Positions 38,982 through 49,883 of a DNA stretch of 64,000 nt are shown in pieces. Origin of the DNA: Endomychus coccineus. Taxonomy: Eukaryota; Arthropoda; Insecta; Coleoptera; Endomychidae. How positions within the stretch are numbered: position 1 is the first letter of the stretch; each line of letters opens with the position of its first letter. Location of the stretch: NCBI GenBank assembly GCA_958510875.1, contig OY294067.1, positions 27,826,912 through 27,890,911 on the forward strand, written 5' to 3'. The translations under genes were made by a program, and so were the position numbers. Below the pieces are notes generated by a model. It was not told where the DNA came from, did not search any database, and worked only from the letters and a program-made list of their open reading frames with translations.

Positions 38982-38999
38982 TAAAGTATAAATCAGGCA

Positions 39000-40760
39000 A
39001 TCGAATTAAAACACTTGTTAGTGCGCTTTAGGCGTTTTCTTGCACATCGAAGGAGTGTTCGACAACACCTCCTTGCTGCGGAGACAAGGAATCGATCGTA
39101 TCTTGGTTAGGTAGATCAAGACCATGCAGAGATTGATAACGATGCACCATAATGGTATCATCGCTTGCACACATATCACCCGAGGATGTCCTCAGGGAGG
39201 AGTACTGTCTCCTCTCCTTTGGTGCCTGTTGGTGGACAGTTTGATAGTCGATCTGAATGAGGCTGGGTTTTACGCCCAAGTCTACGCAGACGACTCAGCA
39301 GCCATGACTCTGGGCAGACATTCGGCTACCTTGTGTCAGCTGCAGAATACTGCACTTGCCATCGTCCTGAAAATATTGAAGTTGTCCTTTTCACAAGGAA
39401 ACGGAAACTAGAACCCCTACCAGAGATGCGTCTGTTAGGGAGGACCTTGTACCTAAAATTCTCAGTGAAGTTCCTTGAAGTTATCCTCTTAAACTGGACT
39501 AGAAAATGCACCTGGGAACCCGCGTGAAGAAGGTTGTTGCATCTTTATGGGAACGTAGAAAAGCCTTCACAAACACGTAGGGTTTACGGCCACGGGTTTT
39601 GCAATGGATCTACACAATCATGATCCACCCAATTATAACATACGCAGTCGTTGTATGATGGCCGGAGGCGGCAATGGTTCTGTCCCGTCTCCTGTCTGGC
39701 GCTGGACAAGACTCAGCAGCTCGCTTGCTTGGGGATAACCGTGGCTATGAGGAACGCCCTCTCTAAGGCTCTGGAGGTCCTCGTGGGTACCGTCCCCCTA
39801 CAGCACATTTTAACAGTAGCCGCGGGTACGGCATATCGGCTTGCTGGTTCAGGCCAGTGGGTCGGTGCGTCCGTGCCTCGCGGTCAAGGCAAAATTCAGG
39901 ATTTGGCTGCTGGAAGCTGCCCGATCTTCCGACTGAAGCAGGATGCGATTGCACCTGTTAGCAGGTTCCAAACACCAGATGTCCTCATAACACAGAGGAG
40001 AACAAGGACTCCGGACCACTTCCGCCAGGAGGACTAGTGTGGTTCACGGACTGGCCAGTTTAGGGCATCCGGAATCTGTCCGTGCACACCCAGAAGGAAG
40101 CTTTCAATTCCCTGGGTGCTTACGTAACCGTTTTCCAGACCGAGGTCAGTGTAATCCGGACATGTGCTCTTGAAAACCTTAGACTAAACTCCCGAGTTAA
40201 GCGGCTAGATATCTGCACTGACAGATGAGCTGCCCTGGGCGCACTTCGCTCTCATATAGTGACTTCTAGGCTTGTTTTGGAGTGAAGAAAGACGCTGGCC
40301 GAAATAGCCAGAAGGAACAAACATCAGCTAGTATGAGTACACGCCCACGCTGGCGTGAGAAAAAACGGACTCTGCGTCCTCAGAGAGGTACTGGATAGAC
40401 AGTGTCTCTGGGTTTCAGTGTCCCGGTATAAGGCAGCCGAAGCTCCACATCACGGAGTCTCGCCCAAACGCTCGAAAACCCTTCTCTCTATGAACAGAAG
40501 AGGCTTAAAACTAGTGGCAGGACTCCTTACAGAACACTACCATCTGAACAAACATCTACACTTAATGGACATCATTGAGAACTCAGGTTGTAGTAAAAGC
40601 GGAAACGCGGACAAAACTGCCTCTCATATACTTGTAGAATGTCCAGCACTGGCTTTTCTCAGGCTAAAAATCAATCCGTGCGGAATCCTACCTTTCAGAA
40701 CTGCCTTAGGCCTACTGGACTGAGTCTTGTATCGAAGGGCGCACAATGGACCCAATCAAG
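39000..40760 (+). pseudogene. R1/LOA-like LINE, RT to RNase H, degenerate
   Basis: In order: EGVFDN (motif A remnant, about 39050), RGCPQGGVLSPLLWCLLVDS (motif B, about 39180), YAQVYADDSAAM (motif C with the Asp pair, about 39280), EVVLFTRKRKLEP, the thumb region over frameshifts, QQLACLGITVAMRNALSKAL and EVLVGTVPLQHIL (about 39720), and a C-terminal end LNKHLHLMDIIENSGCS with ILVECPALAFLRL (about 40640). More than six frame changes occur. GC content is above the surroundings. Confidence 0.8.
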
Positions 40761-41540
40761 CGGTCATCAAGTAATGACATAGAGTATAATTTGACGTCCT
40801 CTCGAGTCTTTATATGTTTCTAATCATTTGCAATATTTCAATTTTTTCGGATCCTACGAGTGAGGAAAGTTAGTGATCTATGGACCACAATTCATTTTTT
40901 AAGTCGGCTAGCATCAAATTAATAATTAGCTCCGAAAATTATTAGTAACATGAGTTGTAATATGTGAACAACCCTATCAAAATATTTACTTTGATGATAA
41001 TAATGGTTATCGAAACGCTTTCATTTAACAGATTCGTTAAAGCTATTGATAGAAAGTGTATTTGTATAACGCATTGTGTGATTCATGTATTAGACTCGTT
41101 AGCATCGTAATTTCTGCAAATTGAGATACGCTTTCCCGCCGAGCTCTGGCAAATTATATCCAATCAGGGTTGTATTTGTGCAGGAAATGACAGGCTTTAG
41201 AGTCCCCTTTGTTGGCTGATATGCACAAAGTTCACTTTAAACGAACACTAATTTACAAGCTAATCATTTGCGTATTCAAGAACGCCACAACAAATATGAC
41301 CCACTCTATTATTAAATAAACTAGCTGTTTTTGAATAGCATTCAACACAACAATCAATTTAGAACTATTTCTGGGAAATTCGTATTTGCCACATTGATTA
41401 CTGATATTTGTTCCAATTTTCAACATTATTTAGAAATGATTGTATAACACATTTCTGAATATTTTAAACGGAATAATTTTTACTCAATGATAATTGTTAA
41501 CATTACCGACATAACAATAGACTATAAACAATTATCTGCT
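40761..41540. other. No gene recognised
   Basis: AT-rich sequence with stops in every frame. A single CCCGCCGAGCTCTGGC patch near 41135 is the only GC-rich point. No repeat relation was seen. Confidence 0.4.
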
Positions 41541-41700
41541 CATTATCTAAATATCTGTCTGGCCTATATAGTATTTATCACAATCTTCACACTCTACCTT
41601 GTATACTCCTTATTCTTGATGTTTTTTATTCTTATCCTTGTTGTTTTTAATATATTTGGGTAAACTAACTTCATTATTGTATTATAATACAAGAAGTAAT
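41541..41700 (-). pseudogene. PLE GIY-YIG fragment of a second family
   Basis: The minus strand reads KNKKHQE, then GVYKVECEDCDKYYIGQTDI. VYKVEC plus YYIGQT is the GIY-YIG start in the form used by many insect PLEs, and differs from TYTGIS of the copies above, so a second PLE family is present. The fragment stops after about 50 residues. Confidence 0.65.
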
Positions 41701-42153
41701 ACGCACTCTCGAATTATGTATTTCTCAAAATTATTTTCAATTCAATAACAATACTACTCAAGAAGGATTAGCAATGGCAAACCCATTAAATCCTTTTCTG
41801 GCCAAAATATTTATGAATGAATTATAATTGGAAATCCACAAACACCCTATTATAAAAAGATTCATTTATTGGCATCGGTATGTTGACATACCGATTAACA
41901 TTGATTAACATGCTTTAATGAAACATAAAGACAATTACATTCTTTCATTCAACATTGAAGTAATCTACAGCCCAAAATTAAATTCACGGTTGAAGTAGAA
42001 GTCAATCAAACCATTAACTTTTTGGAGTTAACCATAACTAAATTAAATAGTAAACATTCCTTTTCAATATATCATGAGCCTTCACATACGGACATTATTA
42101 ACCACAAATTCAAACCACCCCATACAACATAAACTGGCTGTTCTTCAAAGCAT

Positions 42154-43568
42154 GATATCAAAAATTATCTTGGTCAAGGTTGGTTGTGGAATGTAAAACG
42201 TGTGTCTTACTTTAAATTTTTGAATATGTTTTGTTGTGTCAGAATCTGTTGAGTCATTGTGAAATTTTCTAATTCAGTTTTTGAATTATGCCTCTTACCA
42301 CACAGCACAAAATTTTCATGATTGAAGCCTATTTTCGAACGGGTGCGCTAGTTAATGGAAATTGGCAATACAGTCAACGTTTGTGTTTGGACAATTTTCG
42401 AGAGCACTTCCCAAACGTGGCAATATTACCGGACAATTTTTATGCGTAGCTTACGAATTGTGTTGAAGTGTTTCGCGAAACTGGTTGTGTGACTCATAAA
42501 AAAGGTGCTGGTAGACCAAGAGTTCGTACAGAAGAAGTTGTCAATGACGTTCGTCAACGTTTGGAAGAGGAGCCTGCAAAACCTTTGAAACGTCTTTCTC
42601 AGGAATTGGACTTTCTTATGGAACATGTCAGAAGATTTTGAAGAAAGACTTGAACATGCATCCATATAAGATGCAAGCACATCAAGCTCTTCTACCCGCA
42701 GACCACCAGACGCCTTGCTTACTGCCATTGGTTTGTCAATAATTTAATGAATGACGATCTTCTGGACTTAACTTTTTTTTCTGACGAAGCCTGGTTCCAC
42801 CTTTCGGGATACATCAATTCTCAAAATATGCGAATGTGGAGCAATGATAACCCTCAAGTTTGTACTGAATCGCCCACTACATGCTCAAAAAATCGGTGTT
42901 TCGATGGCAGTTTCTCGCAGAAGAATATTTGGGCCAATTTTTTTCGATTTCACCGTCAACGCAGAAAGGTACAGACACGACTTTTTGGCTGAATTTGTGC
43001 AACAGTTAAACGATGATGAACTTCGGTACAGTTATTTCCAGCATGACGGTGCAACAGCACATACTACACGAGAAAATATTGCTTTTCTCCGCGAGTTTTT
43101 TGATGACCGGCTGATAAGTTTGCATACAGAAGTTGAGTTTCCTCCGAGATCACCTTGTTTGACAATTATGGACTATTTTATATTTCCTTACTTAAAAAAC
43201 AAGATTTTCGCAACTCCGGTAAATAATTTGCAAGAACTTCAACAAAGAATAGTTCAGCAATGTGCAACCATAACGCCAGAAATGCTGCAAAACGGTTTTC
43301 ACAGCATGAGGATGCGCGTCAACTTGTGCATCGAACAAAACGGGGGACATTTCCAACAATTACTGTAATTTAGTTTTTCTTGTTACTAAAACCGTTATTT
43401 CACAATTTGTAGTTCATTATTGTTTTACAACTGAAATAAATAGTTATGAAATTTGTAGGTTATTGATGATGTCAGTGTGACAGTGACATAATTATTTCAA
43501 ACGTAAAGTAAGACACACGTTTTAGATTCCACAACCACCCTTGACCAAGATAATTTTTGATATCCCGG
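42154..43568 (+). mobile_element. Mariner-type element (TACCGGGATATC family) with transposase
   Basis: The right end GATATCCCGG is followed by TA (43569-43570). The left end GATATCAAAAATTATCTTGG has lost the outer CCGG. Both ends match the element at 23.2 kb. It sits within a PLE, whose reading resumes just after the right end. Confidence 0.82.
42288..43368 (+). pseudogene. Mariner-type transposase, DD41D spacing, several breaks
   Basis: From ATG 42288: FMIEAYFRTGALVNGNWQYS (N-terminal DNA-binding part), a TAG near 42448, then VEVFRETGCVTHKKGAGRPR, RLSQELD, and the first catalytic Asp in FFSDEAWFHLSGYIN. A frameshift near 42900 leads to ISRRRIFGPIFF-like VSRRRIFGPIFFDFTV. The second Asp is in QHDGATAHT and the third in SPCLTIMDYF, 41 residues apart; the SPDL Asp is Cys here. 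It ends NGGHFQQLL, stop at 43366-43368. All three acidic residues remain, but stops and frameshifts make it non-functional. Confidence 0.85.
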
Positions 43569-43990
43569 TACTTGTTACTATTCCCATGTCAGAATTGAAT
43601 TATTATAAGGAATTTTCAATTATAAAACAGATAGCAACTAATAACTCCTAGAACGAGAAAAGTATGATTGATTTACCTAAGAAAAAAGATTATAATGAAG
43701 TAATGAAGTTAGTTTACCCTAGTACAGTTAAGACTCATAGTTATAGATCATTAATGTATGTAGGTAAACTTTCTGATAATTTATACGATTTACTTGAAAA
43801 ACACAATGTTACCACATTCTTTAGAACAAATAATATAATAAGTCTTCTGATGATGGTCGTGAGACAAGAAAAATATAAAGCATAAGTGTTATTGTGACCT
43901 ATTCCCCGAGAATTTATATATAACTATTAAAAGTAGTACAAAGATAGTATATCATACACTAAGGTGTTGAAGACTATTATTATTGACCGA

Positions 43991-44039
43991 GCATCAAGAT
44001 TATTTCGCGAGGGGCTTCGCCCCGAGCGGAATAAGATGC
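43991..44039. repeat. Stem-loop with GC-rich tip
   Basis: GCATC/GATGC and TTATTTCGC/GCGGAATAA form the stem and GGGGC-TTC-GCCCC the tip. About 40 bases on, CTATTTTTTCCACTACTAGC (44077-44096) has an inverted partner GCTAGTAGTGGAAAATAG at 45025-45042. A Crypton-like fragment lies between those two. Confidence 0.75.
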
Positions 44040-44279
44040 GAGGTTTATAAATGTCTTCACCACCGTGGTGTATATACTATTTTTTCCACTACTAGCACAT
44101 TAAACTAGAATTTAATATTTTTAAGTTAAATAAAGTAAACAATTTGATACGTATGCTTGCGTAATTTCTGTCTGATGAAAAGTAAGTAGGCTGGAAATCA
44201 ATTTTGACATTTCTATTAAATGACATTTCTCAAAAACAATATTGTTGAAATATTTACGTATACATTACGTATATATGTG

Positions 44280-44510
44280 AAAAGCCGAAATGAGGGAAAA
44301 TTTAAATTGCAAACCGCCAGAAATGCGAGAAATCGCAGAAAAAGATACTGTACAGACAGTTTGGTGCAGTACCAAAAACGTAGAGATGATTTCTACTTAC
44401 TACTGGCATACTTCCACGATTATGCAAGTGATAAAAAGGCCTATACTTTATGGGCACATTATTCTATGTTAAGATCAACTATTTCCCTTTTCTATCGTTT
44501 TCACTACTGA
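44280..44510 (+). pseudogene. Crypton-like recombinase fragment
   Basis: Two overlapping frames together give EMREIAEKDTVQTVW and then LLAYFHDYASDKKAYTLWAH with YSMLRSTIS. The second block matches LLAYFGEKSLICKSSTLWST and YSMIRTCLN of the minus-strand copy at 46.2-46.3 kb. A TGA at 44508-44510 ends it and nothing of the catalytic domain follows. It lies between the inverted CTATTTTTTCCACTACTAGC pair. Confidence 0.6.
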
Positions 44511-45024
44511 AATCTTGTTTTCACTTAGTCGAATACTAACTTAAAATTTACAAAACCATCTATTATCTGTAGCCTGTAGCAAGGTTACTCACTTGAAAAA
44601 TAATCAGTTTTATTCAATGTCGTCTTCTGGTAATTCTGTGTTCTCGTGGTCTTACTCTTATTTTGTTTAAATACTTTTGTAACATAACCAAGCTGGGCTC
44701 AGTCCGGCACTCATTGTAGGTTACGGTCACGATTCACAAATGTCATCAGTCATTCATGTTGTGCGCGAATTTTAAACTAATGGCATTTTTTTTTTCAAAC
44801 AATTTTATCGTGTTAGATAATTTCAAGCAGCAAATACGTTAAAGACAATCTCCTGGGTATACAAAATCACGTTGCACAAGTTTTTGTTAAACAACTATCC
44901 CTGGATTCTCAAAACATTTGAGTTTGTTCATTACCTAGGTCAACAACAGAAAAAATTATTAACCACTACTAGAGAAATTCAACTTCTCAGCAGGCTAGGA
45001 GACGCAATAATTGTCAACTTCACA
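44511..45024. other. No gene recognised
   Basis: This is the inside of the region bounded by the inverted CCACTACTAGC pair. No frame or further repeat was noticed apart from AACCACTACTAGAGAA at 44961, a third copy of the ACTACTAG word. Confidence 0.4.
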
Positions 45025-45057
45025 GCTAGTAGTGGAAAATAGCTATTTGTGTATTAA

Positions 45058-45135
45058 GAGCGCAAAGTGATATATTGTCGCTCGACAAAGAGAGTTACGG
45101 TAATCTTTGGAGAGCGACAATGACACTTTGTGCTC
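45058..45135. repeat. Stem-loop next to the Crypton-like gene
   Basis: GAGCGCAAAGTGATATATTG followed by TCGCTC pairs with GAGCGACAATGACACTTTGT followed by GCTC. The loop holds CAAAG and CTTTG, which pair again. The word AGAGCGCAAA recurs at 46512-46521, on the far side of the minus-strand recombinase gene. Confidence 0.7.
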
Positions 45136-45267
45136 GAAATACACACAAGATTTTTTCTACAAACGCAGTTTTCAGAAAAAAAAAAGAAAAAACACCAGAT
45201 GCTTTATTCAACAAAAGTACATCAAGTACAGTTTATAAATTCCTGATTAATGTTGATTTAATTTATC

Positions 45268-46474
45268 ATTGACTATACTAAAATTGAATGTACAATTGTG
45301 ACACTCTTTAATTATTATTCCTGAACCTGATGGACGATCAGTAGATTTATCTAACATTAATTCCCCCGAATATTGGAAATCTACAGAACGAGATGTAGAT
45401 GGTCTTGAGAATATTCTCTTGGTAGTTTCAATCTTATTGTTGATTGAATCATCTATGTAGCCTTCTGCTACATTGTTACTTTTCCATCCACCATGTTTTT
45501 CAGTTGTATTAGGTCACCTCCACCATTCACCAATAAAGTAGCAGAGGTTCGTCGGAGACAGTGTCCAGTATATAAATTATGCTCGGGCAATTTCAAATAT
45601 TCAGCACTGTCACTGGGAGTCTTGCCGATTGTATTCATACCCACAACTTGTTTCATACATCTACCTTTTTCATAACGTAAAAATAGACGTTGGACAGTAT
45701 TGTTATTCAGACAATGTTTTCTGAGTGCAATATATTTTTTACAAATTGAAAGATAATCAACTGAATTCTCTTCATTATGACCAACAATCGTAAAAACACG
45801 GCTTATTCTCGTTTTTGAATCGGGAATTCGGACTATTAAAATAGAATCATTATCTTCTATGTCACCAATCTCCATTTTGACCAACTCATCGCGCCTGCAG
45901 GCACCAGCAATACCCATAATTAGAATAACCTATAAAAAAACTGCAATTAATAGCTATTCCAAATGTCTATGCTAACCAAATTGCACTAAATTCAAAAAAA
46001 TACTAACCGCTTCTCAAACTACTAAGAGCATGAAATATTAAAATTTATCTTTTTTAGTAGATATTCTTCATCGGGCGCTTCTTGTAAAAATTTGTGAATA
46101 TCTTCAGTGGTGAATGTTTTGGATTTTTTCGCTTTATATCCAACAGACTGTTTTTTCAGAAATGCGATAAGTTTAGGATACTTATTGATTTCGATGTTAT
46201 TTTTAACATTCAAGCATGTCCGTATCATCGAATACGTAGACCAAAGAGTTGATGACTTACAAATCAATGATTTTTCTCCAAAATAAGCCAGTAATACGTT
46301 TTCTGAATACTTATTCACCTTCTTCGACTGGCACCACGTCATGAATTTACCGTATTGCAATTCATATTTCTTCCTTGATTTCTCTGGTAGGAGATTCAAA
46401 GTAACAATTTTTGCACTTTCTGCTACATCAGGAGGAGTGTTTGATAATTCACTGTCACTATCATCAATCATCAT
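45268..46474 (-). pseudogene. Crypton-like tyrosine recombinase, nearly complete
   Basis: Exon 1 is 46474 to 46049: an N-terminal domain with LPEKSRKKYELQYGKFMTWC, ENVLLAYFGEKSL, STLWSTYSMIRTCLN and FLKKQSVGYKAKKSKTF. Exon 2 runs from 45929: VILIMGIAGACRRDELVKME holds the first catalytic Arg, GHCLRRTSATLLVNG the HxxR pair, and NVAEGYIDDS the tyrosine nucleophile. The exon joint (LLKK-VILIMG) needs an intron of 119 nt with good acceptor TATAG, but its donor is AT (ATAAAT) rather than GT. A one-base frameshift near 45500 shifts the Tyr block out of frame. The enzyme would cut and rejoin DNA via tyrosine. It resembles Crypton/DUF3504 recombinases of insects. Confidence 0.8.
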
Positions 46475-47669
46475 GCAGAAATACGTTGGAGAAGCGAGCG
46501 TTTTCGAAATATTTCCGCTTTAGAGCGCAAATGCTGTCACAAAATGACATTTCACGGAAAACGTCAACTTTGCGTTGAAATCTGAAAGCGTCAAAGGCTA
46601 CTTTGTTAAGCGTTTGTAGAAAAAAGTAATTGTTCTTTCATAATATGAATGGTAAACTACCATAAAGCAACGGCTTCTACCATCATGTTTAAAATTGTTA
46701 ACATAACATAATTTCTATCAACTACACAGATTCAAAAATCATGAAGGAATTAATTTATAGAATTCCCTGAAAACTTGAACTCTTTCGGCGAAATTTTAGT
46801 TGAATCGATTTCATTACCTATGTTTGGTTTAGTCCCAGTTATAGCATGGTTAAATACAGACCATTCACAATTAACTAACTTCCTTACATTAAAAACGCTT
46901 TTCCACTAACCTGTCCAGGAAATCTTTGTATGTGAATTAAAAATAGAACTGCTACAAACTGGTACAATAAGTCAAAGTCTACATTTCAAAGATAACGGTT
47001 TGAAAGTCTATGCCTGGTTATTAACAAAACCAATTGTTATTGAAAAGACTTTTGCGGTAAGTAGTGTGTTGTAGATTGAAACGTCGCTCTCGATATAATG
47101 GTGCTCGACGGCATCATCCCCGATCCCATTATAGCGATCCCCGTGGACGAAACAACCATCTAATGGGCCCGTGCGGACACTTGACTCCAGTACGCCGTCC
47201 ATTGTATCCTCAACTACATTCTCGTTAGCACACCGCATGACTTCTGTACTTTACTCTAAGCACATCCCTTAGTCTTCTGCATCCAAGCGGTAACGCTTCG
47301 AAGATTCATTTAATTGACAAATTTTGTTCTGGGCTATATAAAATTTGTAATTCTGCTTCCAAACTAAATTGTATTTTCGGCATTCCATATTTTGATGAGA
47401 GTGGAAACGGAATCACTTAAATCATAATGATTGGACTGAGAAGTAAAGTGGTAACTCAAAAAATATCAAATCATTTTCCAGACTTACAATTTTAAACAAG
47501 AAACTAACCAAGCGATGTGAAATTTTTGGAAGACTATTATAGTATTTAAAACCATTAAAACCAAAAGAAGTTCTTTTGATATGTCATAATTATGAACTAC
47601 GCAGTTCCTAGAAAATAATATTCGATTGTTATCAATAAAACAACGTTATTCATAAGCGTAGGTCGGGAA
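46475..47669. other. No gene recognised; GC-richer patch at 47.0-47.25 kb
   Basis: A 76-codon minus frame at 47008-47238 (SSVRTGPLDGCFVHGDRYNG, later DDAVEHHYIESDVSIYN) lies in a GC-richer patch unlike its surroundings. The peptide is not recognised. The rest is AT-rich with no coding signal. Confidence 0.4.
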
Positions 47670-47952
47670 AATAGTTATTTATGTATCAAGGGAATTATAA
47701 GGGCCTTAATTACCGATGGCAAAGGGGTTATTAAGGCTCATTAATTCCCGTGGTACATAGATAATTTTATTTCTGACCGATTTCAATAAAATTTTGTTCA
47801 TTTTTAAAACGGGATAAATGCACCAATTCATTACCTTCCCGCTATATTTGAATCAGGTACCGTTGATTATAGGAGTTTTGTTGTTGCTAGGTTGTTGCTA
47901 TGTTACTTGTTTACAAACAAAGCTTTAATATCAAGTTGTTTTTGCGTTAAAA
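47670..47952 (+). repeat. Second copy of the Crypton-like 5' region
   Basis: This matches 36496-36821 closely, including TTTAAAACGGGATAAATGCA and AGGAGTTTTGTTGTTGCTAG. The stem-loop (47674-47766) is present, but about 45 bases of its GC-rich tip are missing. No recombinase frame follows; it breaks off just before the place of the ATG. Confidence 0.8.
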
Positions 47953-47970
47953 TAGTATATTATTCAACGA

Positions 47971-48068
47971 GCATATTATGGTGGCTATTATTCACGTGGA
48001 TGAAGTTTAAGGCACGAGCCGCAGGCGAGTGTCGTAAATCATCCAAGTGAATAATAGCCATAATATGC
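47971..48068. repeat. Long stem-loop with GC-rich tip, 28-bp stem
   Basis: GCATATTATG-GT-GGCTATTATTCAC-G-TGGATGA pairs with TCATCCAAGTGAATAATAGC followed by CATAATATGC. The tip CACGAGCC-GCA-GGCGAGTG pairs partly. On the right, TACTTTGTCCACGAC (about 48080-48094) has an inverted partner GTCGTGGACAAAAT at 48350-48363, and a perfect palindrome AGTGAATAAT-GATTTC-ATTATTCACT lies at about 48263-48288. Confidence 0.78.
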
Positions 48069-48369
48069 AAGTAGGATACTATACTTTGTCCACGACCTAT
48101 AAATAATACTTTTATACTAATAAACTTTACTGTTGGAACAAGTCGAACCAACAAATTGTTGACGTTTCAAATTAAATTCGATCTGACTTGACGTTTCATA
48201 GCACGCTCTATTTTTATCGTATTTGTCTATACGTTTCTATCATGTTTGTCATATTGATGGTAGTGAATAATGATTTCATTATTCACTAGTGATTAATGGA
48301 TATCATTATGCTTAAGGAAACACATGCATTATGCATATTTTATACAATAGTCGTGGACAAAATAATTTA

Positions 48370-49300
48370 GTTGTCTTAACAAAATATGTCAACATGACAG
48401 CCACCTACTAGATAAATCAAAGTTTAATTAAAATTCCACACTATGAGAATGGTGCCATGTACTTGTTAAGTACATTTTTTTTTCTCAGAAAACTTCAATT
48501 TTTCGAAAAAATTACAACACACCTTTTTTGTTCAGAATGAAACAAGCTGCCTAAAATAAATTTTCAATTGGCAACAGACACATAAGAGAATATGTTAAGG
48601 GAAAAACAAGTTTTAGGGGTGGTTATTTCTACCCCTTACAAACATAGTGGAAAACCAGCAACTCAGTTATTGGATGCCTTCTTAATAACAAATAATGTGT
48701 GCTTAATTTTATTTTTGTAACTTTTTGGATTTAGAAGATAAAAATAAAAAACTACTTTTTTGACGCCCCATTTAAAGGGCTGTATCTTAACATGAGGGGC
48801 TCAAATGATTTTTGTTATATGAAAGACCCACTTTATTTTTCAACAAGGAATCACCCCTTGAATTTTTTCGCAATTATTTATTTAGACATTTTTCAACATT
48901 TTTAATATTATCTCCTGAAAATGCATTCAAAGAGATGCATTTTCGTCTGTAGAAATGCTAAAATGCATATTACAAGAAAATAAAATGGTAACATTTTTTC
49001 TAAATGACTTCCGAAATAGGTTTAAAAAAAAAAGAAACGTGTGGCACTCGGGGACTGCCGCGGTAATGCTATTGCATAGCATTTTTTATCAACTCATGCA
49101 ATTATAATTATTTATTTATTTTTTATTCATGCAGTATTGTTTTTCTTTGATAATAATTCAAGTAACACTTTTTGAGCGTGGTGACCAATAAGAAAACATT
49201 TTTTTTTCTTTTATTGAATAAATGAGAAGTTAATATCGTTTAAAATATTTTTATTACCTTACAATACATGTAGGTTATTCAGGAATTTTTATCATTGAAA
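48370..49300. other. Possible solo mariner-type inverted end; no gene
   Basis: 48600-48870 has the tone of the long inverted ends seen elsewhere (GGGGTGGTTATTTCTACCCC, AAAGGGCTGTATCTTAACAT, TTGTTATATGAAAGACCCAC), but no partner end was found. No coding sequence. Confidence 0.4.
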
Positions 49301-49308
49301 CCATAGGT

Positions 49309-49883
49309 TTATGGTAACTGAAATAAGAAACATAAGTTTGAGACTTTGATATCCTCTAAATATCTGGAAAATACCGCGTCAATGGTGGTTCCATATTTTG
49401 TTGTGGATTCTTGTGGATCATCATTCATTTTCAAATTCAATTTTTCCGAAAGAAAAGTTGTCAACCGCTCTGATTTTTTATCAGCGAAGTTGATGTTGAA
49501 ATCGCCAGCAAAGAAAAGTGGAAATTTATTACCATTTGTACCAAGTATTTTCGACCCTTCTTCAGTGTACTCCAGTAAAGTGCGATGAATAAAATGGTCT
49601 ACCTCGTCCAATTTTGGATTCGGATAAATGTAAATTGCTACCATGACTATTGGGTAGACCATTTCTAAGTTTGCATAAGCACGCACAAATATCTCCAACA
49701 AATGAGCGCCTAACATTGACATCGCTAACGTGTGCAATATTAATTTCAATATTCGGAGTCATAATATTAGTAACATTATTATTATTTTGGTAAATAGCTA
49801 CCCCACCTTTTGGAACAGTATCTACAACAGTATATATACCTACATATATACTTACGGGGCGCACATGCGGTGAGTGTGGCATT
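49309..49883 (-). pseudogene. Endonuclease/exonuclease/phosphatase-like domain of a transposon
   Basis: Two overlapping minus frames make one domain: first PKGGVAIYQNNNNV (from 49882), then VAIYIYPNPKLDEVDHFIHR, LEYTEEGSKILGTNG, LFFAGDFNINFADKKSERL, FLSEKLNLKMNDDP and TTKYGTTIDAVFSRYL. AGDFN is the metal-binding Asp-Asn motif of the fold and GTTIDAVF matches its last Asp block. This form, with the EYTEEG and TTKSGTTID-like blocks, occurs with PIF1-type helicases in arthropod Helitron/Helentron proteins; that link is from memory. No helicase is seen nearby. One frameshift near 49700 breaks it. Confidence 0.6.

Larger units (their letters stand above)
41755..43920 (+). pseudogene. PLE with RT and linker, split by a mariner-type element
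   Basis: Before the insertion: QEGLAMANPLNPFLAKIFMN (RT motif B), YWHRYVD at the catalytic site, then a palindromic replacement, FLELTITKLNSKHSFSI-like pieces and YHEPSHTDIINHKFKPP. After the insertion (from 43569): VTIPMSELNYYKEFSIIKQI in pieces, then DLPKKKDYNEVMKLVYPSTV and LEKHNVTTFFRTNN, the linker before the nuclease. The copy ends with the PLE terminal block CTTCTGATGATGGTCGTGAG and CCCCGAGAATTTATATATAA. The order on both sides is continuous, so they are one element. Confidence 0.75.

Noticed and set aside
48600..48870. Complete mariner-type element
   Set aside because: Only one end-like block was seen and no inverted partner or TA pair could be placed.
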